Source: a virus
IMG/VR virus record: IMGVR_UViG_3300027810_000791
Span: 1-40,828 of that record
DNA: 40,828 bases
Reading direction: 5' to 3' (one strand)
Shown one piece after another: positions 37,127 to 40,828 of the stretch. Numbering within the stretch: position 1 is the first letter of the stretch; the number at the start of each line of letters is the position of its first letter. Both the position numbers and the translations under genes were made by a program. Under the pieces are notes generated by a model. The model was not told where the DNA came from and searched no databases. It saw nothing but the letters and a program-made list of their open reading frames with translations.

Positions 37127-37966
37127 ATGGTAGTGTATAAAACAACAAATAAATTAAATGGTAAAATCTATATAGGTAAAGATGAGTCAAATAACCCATC
37201 GTATATAGGTTCCGGCGTCATTCTTAAAAAAGCAATCAATAAATACGGTAAAGATAATTTTATAAAGGAAATACTTGAGGAGTGCAATTCTCGTGAATTG
37301 TTGAATGATAGAGAAATATATTGGATTGATAAATATAAATCAACTGATCACACTATAGGATATAATATAGCAGAAGGAGGAAATGGAGGTAACACATACT
37401 TTGGCAAAACTGATTCTGAATTAATAGAAATTAAATTAAAGATTAGCAATTCACTTAAAAACAGGGTATTTACTGAAGATCATCGTAATAAATTATCAGA
37501 GTCTGCATCTAAAAGAAAAGGAAATAAACCATGTAAGTTTAAAGGCCAAAAAATGGAAGATTATTTGGGTGATGAATATTCAAATGAAATAAAGAATAAG
37601 ATTAGAAATAGCCTTAAATCGTACTATAAAGAGGGCATGCCCGAAGAGCATAGATTAAAAATATCAGCCTCACTGAAAGGTAATAAATTAGGACCTATGA
37701 GTGACGAACATAAAAACAACTTAGCCAAATCATTTAAGAAAAGAGATGATATTAAGAGAGAGAAAACAATACAAGGGTATATTAGATCTCTTGATTCTTT
37801 CTTAAACGAAGGAATTGATAAATCTAATTATGACGAAGCAAAAAAGATATATAGGCGTGCTAAATATAAAGGATTAGACTTATCTAAATACGAAGAGATG
37901 GTTAAACAATTTAAAATAATTTCAAGTGAAAGAAGATCAGAAGCAAACAGAAATAGATATAAGTGA
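37127..37966 (+). CDS. GIY-YIG homing endonuclease
   Basis: A free-standing homing endonuclease. The GIY-YIG nuclease domain covers residues 1-85: VVYKTTNKLNGKIYIGKD (2-19), NKYGKDNFIKEILEE (38-52), and NDREIYWIDKY (60-70) with catalytic Glu63. Repeated NUMOD3-type DNA-binding motifs follow (FGKTDSELIEIKLKISNSLK, DHRNKLSESASKRKGNKP, EEHRLKISASLKGNK, DEHKNNLAKSFKKR). It sits between two putative packaged-protein genes and disrupts neither visibly. GATATATA at 37115-37122 lies just four bases before the ATG. Typical mobile gene. Confidence 0.93.
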   Translation: MVVYKTTNKLNGKIYIGKDESNNPSYIGSGVILKKAINKYGKDNFIKEILEECNSRELLNDREIYWIDKYKSTDHTIGYNIAEGGNGGNTYFGKTDSELIEIKLKISNSLKNRVFTEDHRNKLSESASKRKGNKPCKFKGQKMEDYLGDEYSNEIKNKIRNSLKSYYKEGMPEEHRLKISASLKGNKLGPMSDEHKNNLAKSFKKRDDIKREKTIQGYIRSLDSFLNEGIDKSNYDEAKKIYRRAKYKGLDLSKYEEMVKQFKIISSERRSEANRNRYK

Positions 37967-37970
37967 ATTA

Positions 37971-38315
37971 ATGGTAAATAAAGACTGTAAATGCGAAACA
38001 TGTAAATGTGGCAAAGAATCTTTCGATGAAATGATTCAGCATATAGATGATCAAACTAAGCCATTTAAAGAGACTATTATATCTGATAATGAAATTATTA
38101 GAGAATTTATCCCGGGCCAACCTCCTCATCTTTTCAAATGGCACTTCGACGGAGAAGACAGGGTGATAGAATCTATCGAGGAAAATGATTGGAAATTCCA
38201 ATTCGACAATAAGATACCCATTCCATTAAAGGGATATATAGAAATAGAAGCCGGAGAATATCATAGAATCATTCAAGGTACCACTCCTCTAAAATTAAAG
38301 ATAACATTAAAATAA
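37971..38315 (+). CDS. Cys-cluster hypothetical protein, 114 aa
   Basis: Not recognised. A compact cysteine cluster, CKCETCKCG (residues 6-14), stands at the N-terminus and could bind zinc or another metal. The rest is beta-rich (PHLFKWHFDGEDRVIESI, GYIEIEAGEYHRII). I start at ATG 37971, four bases after the endonuclease stop; a longer frame from 37926 would overlap that gene by 41 bases. Its TAA overlaps the next ATG (TAATG). Confidence 0.7.
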   Translation: MVNKDCKCETCKCGKESFDEMIQHIDDQTKPFKETIISDNEIIREFIPGQPPHLFKWHFDGEDRVIESIEENDWKFQFDNKIPIPLKGYIEIEAGEYHRIIQGTTPLKLKITLK

Positions 38316-38965
38316 TGAAAGATACTCAAACATTTGAAGAATTCCTTAACGAAAATATTTCGTTTGATAAAAAAGGTATTCAAGCTAAATTAGAAGACAA
38401 GCTTAGAATTGCTAAGATCGCGATCAAGAAGTGGGGAAAGATGTACAAGCCACATAAAAAGGATGTTAAAAAAGCAATAGAATCTGGTAAATTACCTAGT
38501 TATAAAAAACCTTTAATGGTTCAAGGTGATGAAAAGCAAGACAGCTACGATATATTCGAAGGAAGAAATGCTGTTAAATTAGCAGAGAAGATTTCTAAAG
38601 TTATTAAGAAATATAAGAAATATGAAGTTGATCAATCTTCAACTGGTGCAGCTGCCGGATGGTCTGGAACAATGAGATCTACGATAGGTGGTACTATCGA
38701 AGGAAGATCAAATTTTAATCCAGGTGGTGGTAGAAGTTTCTTAATCGCTGTAACATGTGGTAGTGGAATAGATTCTAAGATTAAAGATAAAATGTTCCAA
38801 GAAATATATGAACTTATGTTTGTATTAGATCAGTATAACTCATCAGATGGTGGAGTAATGTTTGATTATAGCGAAGGTACAAACTATGACACAATTGGAT
38901 TAACTAATAGCTCTTACTCATTGAGTAACTCGCGACAATTAATAGATATAATGAACAACCATTAA
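38315..38965 (+). CDS. Probable packaged phage protein, 216 aa
   Basis: Function unknown. The first residues MKDTQTFEEFLNENISFD closely match the capsid-targeting peptide layout (F-x-x-F with L-x-E at 11-13). A very basic region follows (KIAIKKWGKMYKPHKKDVKK, about 33-52), then a Gly/Ser-rich centre (STGAAAGWSGTMRSTIGG) and an ordered C-terminal domain (FQEIYELMFVLDQYNSSDGG). A basic protein with such a leader fits an internal head protein that coats or follows DNA. Coupled to the previous gene by TAATG and followed one base after its stop by the large polyprotein-like gene. Confidence 0.75.
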   Translation: MKDTQTFEEFLNENISFDKKGIQAKLEDKLRIAKIAIKKWGKMYKPHKKDVKKAIESGKLPSYKKPLMVQGDEKQDSYDIFEGRNAVKLAEKISKVIKKYKKYEVDQSSTGAAAGWSGTMRSTIGGTIEGRSNFNPGGGRSFLIAVTCGSGIDSKIKDKMFQEIYELMFVLDQYNSSDGGVMFDYSEGTNYDTIGLTNSSYSLSNSRQLIDIMNNH

Positions 38966-38966
38966 T

Positions 38967-40828
38967 ATGAAAAATCAAGAACAAACCAACGAAGGAAGTA
39001 GAAGAGATCCTGAATCAATTAGAAAGGAATACAAGGAACTTAAAAAAGCATCAATCAGTTATTTAAGAACTGAATGGAGTAGAAGCTTTAGAGTAGGAGA
39101 TCCTAAGGGTACAGACAAAACTGGACTTATAAGTGATATATTAAGAGCAAGGCATGGTAATAAACATGTTGACGCTGCCTTTGAATCAGAGATCACCGAA
39201 ATTAGACGTTCTAGTGTATCAGGTACCATGTCAGGTTCTGTTTATTCTTTGGAAGATAGAAAATATGAATTAAAGAAAGATGTAAAGGGTGCTAGGATTG
39301 GAGACTTTATAAATGTAACTCTTCCGAAGGGAACAATCATCTATAATTTACCAGGTGGTCTTTTCGCAGATCACTTCTCATTAAAATCTAGATATACTAC
39401 ACCATACGGCAATGGACCTAAGTGGTTAAGTCAGTCATGGGGTCAAGGAGTAAGCATTCGACAAATGCCAGAAACACTATCATCTATTGAAAAGAATTCT
39501 AAAGTACTAGAATCAGCAATCACTGAAAAGAGAGAAGATGTTGGTAAATACAACACTGTTAAAAAAGTAATTGCTAAATTAGGTAGAAGACCCTCAGAAC
39601 AAGATCTTGCATCATTTATTAATAAAAACTATTATGATGTTACAGAAGTAGAACGAGGAGATAATGATCCAAGTGCCGATGACAAGATTGCAGACTTAGT
39701 AGGATTTTACAAGTTTGATATTGATGATTGGGAAACTGCATGGGAAGATGCTCAAAATGAATCAGCAGTTATTGAAAGTGGAATGTCAGATATTCACATG
39801 TTTGCAAATGATGCTAAGAACATTAATGATTTTATCAAAATGTTCTTTAAAGAATTTGGTGATAAAGTTAAAAAAACAGCAGATACTATTGACTTAGCAA
39901 AAGAATTGTATACTAGCATGATCGATGAATCAGCAGTTACTGAAGAAGTTGTATATAATAGTAGTAATACAAAACCAGAGGCTGCTAAAAAAGCAACAAA
40001 GGAATTTGGAAAACTATTACCTAAAGCAAATAAAGGAGTTGAACCTTATGTATTTGCAGTAATTAAAACTAAAGCTAGAAATTATAGATTAGCTATTAAG
40101 TCTGGATCTTACGTTGCACATGAATTTATGTCAGGTCTTAAGGAAGATGGTATATTAACAGCAGATATAGTAAAGAAAGCAGTTGCTAATGTTATTAAAT
40201 TAAATCCAGAGGAATTCAATGAATCAGTAGTTACTGAAGCTAAATTTAAGGCAGGTGATAAATGGCAATGGAAAACAAAGTCTGACTCCAAGGTTGTAAA
40301 AATAATAAGAGTCGAATCAAACGGAGATATTATTGCAAAAGAAGATGGAAAATCACAAAAATTCATTGTCAGAGATGCTGATAAGTATTTAACTAAAATA
40401 ATTACTGAAGCAGCTAAGATTGAAACTGAAAGATATGTAAGATCTCATGGTAAGAAACCAAGAGGATATGGTGGATGGATGTTTTCATACAATCGAGATG
40501 GATCTGATGAGTGGCAAATTCCAAAAGGAATGGAATGGCCGGATGCTCAGAAATGGGCTAAGAAGAAAGCAAAGGAAGATGGCGAAGATTATGTTTATGT
40601 AATGGAATCAGTAGTTACTGAAGCATTAGCATCTGGTTCTAAAATAGAAAAGAATTTAAACAAGGCGTTAAAGTCAAATATTAATATGTTTGGAGATAAT
40701 AATGAAACTATTAAGGTTTTAGATACTCCAGTTAGAATTGAACGTAGCCAATACGATAAAGAAATGAATGGAAGATCTAAGAATTTTGGAGCTTCTATTA
40801 TGTATATGTATGGATCTGTAACTAACGA
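38967..40828 (+). CDS. Large polyprotein-like phage protein, 3' end beyond window
   Basis: Open from ATG 38967 to the right edge, at least 620 residues and no stop. It begins MKNQEQTNEGSRRDPESIRK. Five copies of an ES(A/V)(V/I)(T/I)E linker divide it: LESAITE (ends 39527), NESAVIE (39776), DESAVTE (39944), NESVVTE (40238) and MESVVTE (40622), with a weaker IITEA ending 40409. Each fits the (hydrophobic)-x-E site of T4-type prohead proteases. Between them are distinct modules, including GRRPSEQDLASFINKNYYDV, the SH3-like KFKAGDKWQWKTKSDSKVVK and GYGGWMFSYNRDGSDEWQIP. It may be a head-packaged polyprotein cut during maturation. No enzymatic motif recognised. Confidence 0.82.
   Translation, partial: MKNQEQTNEGSRRDPESIRKEYKELKKASISYLRTEWSRSFRVGDPKGTDKTGLISDILRARHGNKHVDAAFESEITEIRRSSVSGTMSGSVYSLEDRKYELKKDVKGARIGDFINVTLPKGTIIYNLPGGLFADHFSLKSRYTTPYGNGPKWLSQSWGQGVSIRQMPETLSSIEKNSKVLESAITEKREDVGKYNTVKKVIAKLGRRPSEQDLASFINKNYYDVTEVERGDNDPSADDKIADLVGFYKFDIDDWETAWEDAQNESAVIESGMSDIHMFANDAKNINDFIKMFFKEFGDKVKKTADTIDLAKELYTSMIDESAVTEEVVYNSSNTKPEAAKKATKEFGKLLPKANKGVEPYVFAVIKTKARNYRLAIKSGSYVAHEFMSGLKEDGILTADIVKKAVANVIKLNPEEFNESVVTEAKFKAGDKWQWKTKSDSKVVKIIRVESNGDIIAKEDGKSQKFIVRDADKYLTKIITEAAKIETERYVRSHGKKPRGYGGWMFSYNRDGSDEWQIPKGMEWPDAQKWAKKKAKEDGEDYVYVMESVVTEALASGSKIEKNLNKALKSNINMFGDNNETIKVLDTPVRIERSQYDKEMNGRSKNFGASIMYMYGSVTN

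Noticed and set aside
37074-37133. 19-codon frame before the homing endonuclease
   Set aside because: Too short, no family resemblance, and it overlaps the endonuclease start.

Overview
The window looks like part of the genome of a large tailed bacteriophage that infects a member of the Bacteroidota, probably a flavobacterium. It holds phage fibre genes with an S74 chaperone, PhoH, a dCMP-type thymidylate synthase, a GIY-YIG homing endonuclease and many small overlapping genes on one strand. Host clues are an AT-rich sequence, starts without Shine-Dalgarno sequences (typically AATAAACATG or AATAATATG), promoters whose -7 box is TATATTAG or TATATTTG (Bacteroidota consensus TAnnTTTG), a Bacteroidota-style ribosomal protein bS21, and a W/Y/N/G-rich lipoprotein of a kind seen in flavobacteria. 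Every gene I accept is on the + strand.

Layout. Positions 1-2225 are unusual: GC-richer, stop-dense and rich in inverted repeats, with only two small genes (465-635 and 881-1426). A lipoprotein gene and a small Cys-containing gene follow, then a terminator and a promoter. From 3735 to 10472 there is a tight run of LOG-family hydrolase, ClpC-like unfoldase, dCMP-type thymidylate synthase homologue, a small YEKC-motif protein, a GT25 glycosyltransferase, ClpP and small unknowns. From 10514 to 22768 is the fibre region: a beta-rich fibre protein, a coiled-coil fibre, two glycosyltransferases, a third fibre protein and a 1982-residue collagen-like fibre ending in an S74 chaperone. Hairpin terminators with T runs separate several of these units, and an RATATATA motif follows closely behind. 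From 22902 to 27926 come a 2OG-Fe(II) oxygenase-like protein, a multidomain glycosyltransferase, an ATP-grasp enzyme and a membrane protein.

From 27934 to 36490 is an accessory and nucleic-acid region driven by five near-identical promoters: small unknown proteins, a 3'-5' exonuclease, DnaJ, bS21, PhoH, RNase HII, a glycosyltransferase, a basic 45-residue protein and a UV damage endonuclease. From 36528 to the right edge are proteins with capsid-targeting-like N-termini, a homing endonuclease, and a large open gene (38967 to the edge, incomplete) that carries at least five copies of an ES(A/V)(V/I)(T/I)E linker and looks like a cleavable polyprotein.

Working together: the Clp pair could form a complete phage-encoded protease. 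The collagen-like fibre is surrounded by enzyme families (GT25, 2OG oxygenase, several GT-A enzymes) that in other organisms modify collagens. bS21, DnaJ, PhoH and RNase HII suggest control of host translation and RNA. The right end suggests proteins packaged in the head and cut by a prohead protease. These functional links are inference; the family calls rest on motifs read directly from the sequence.
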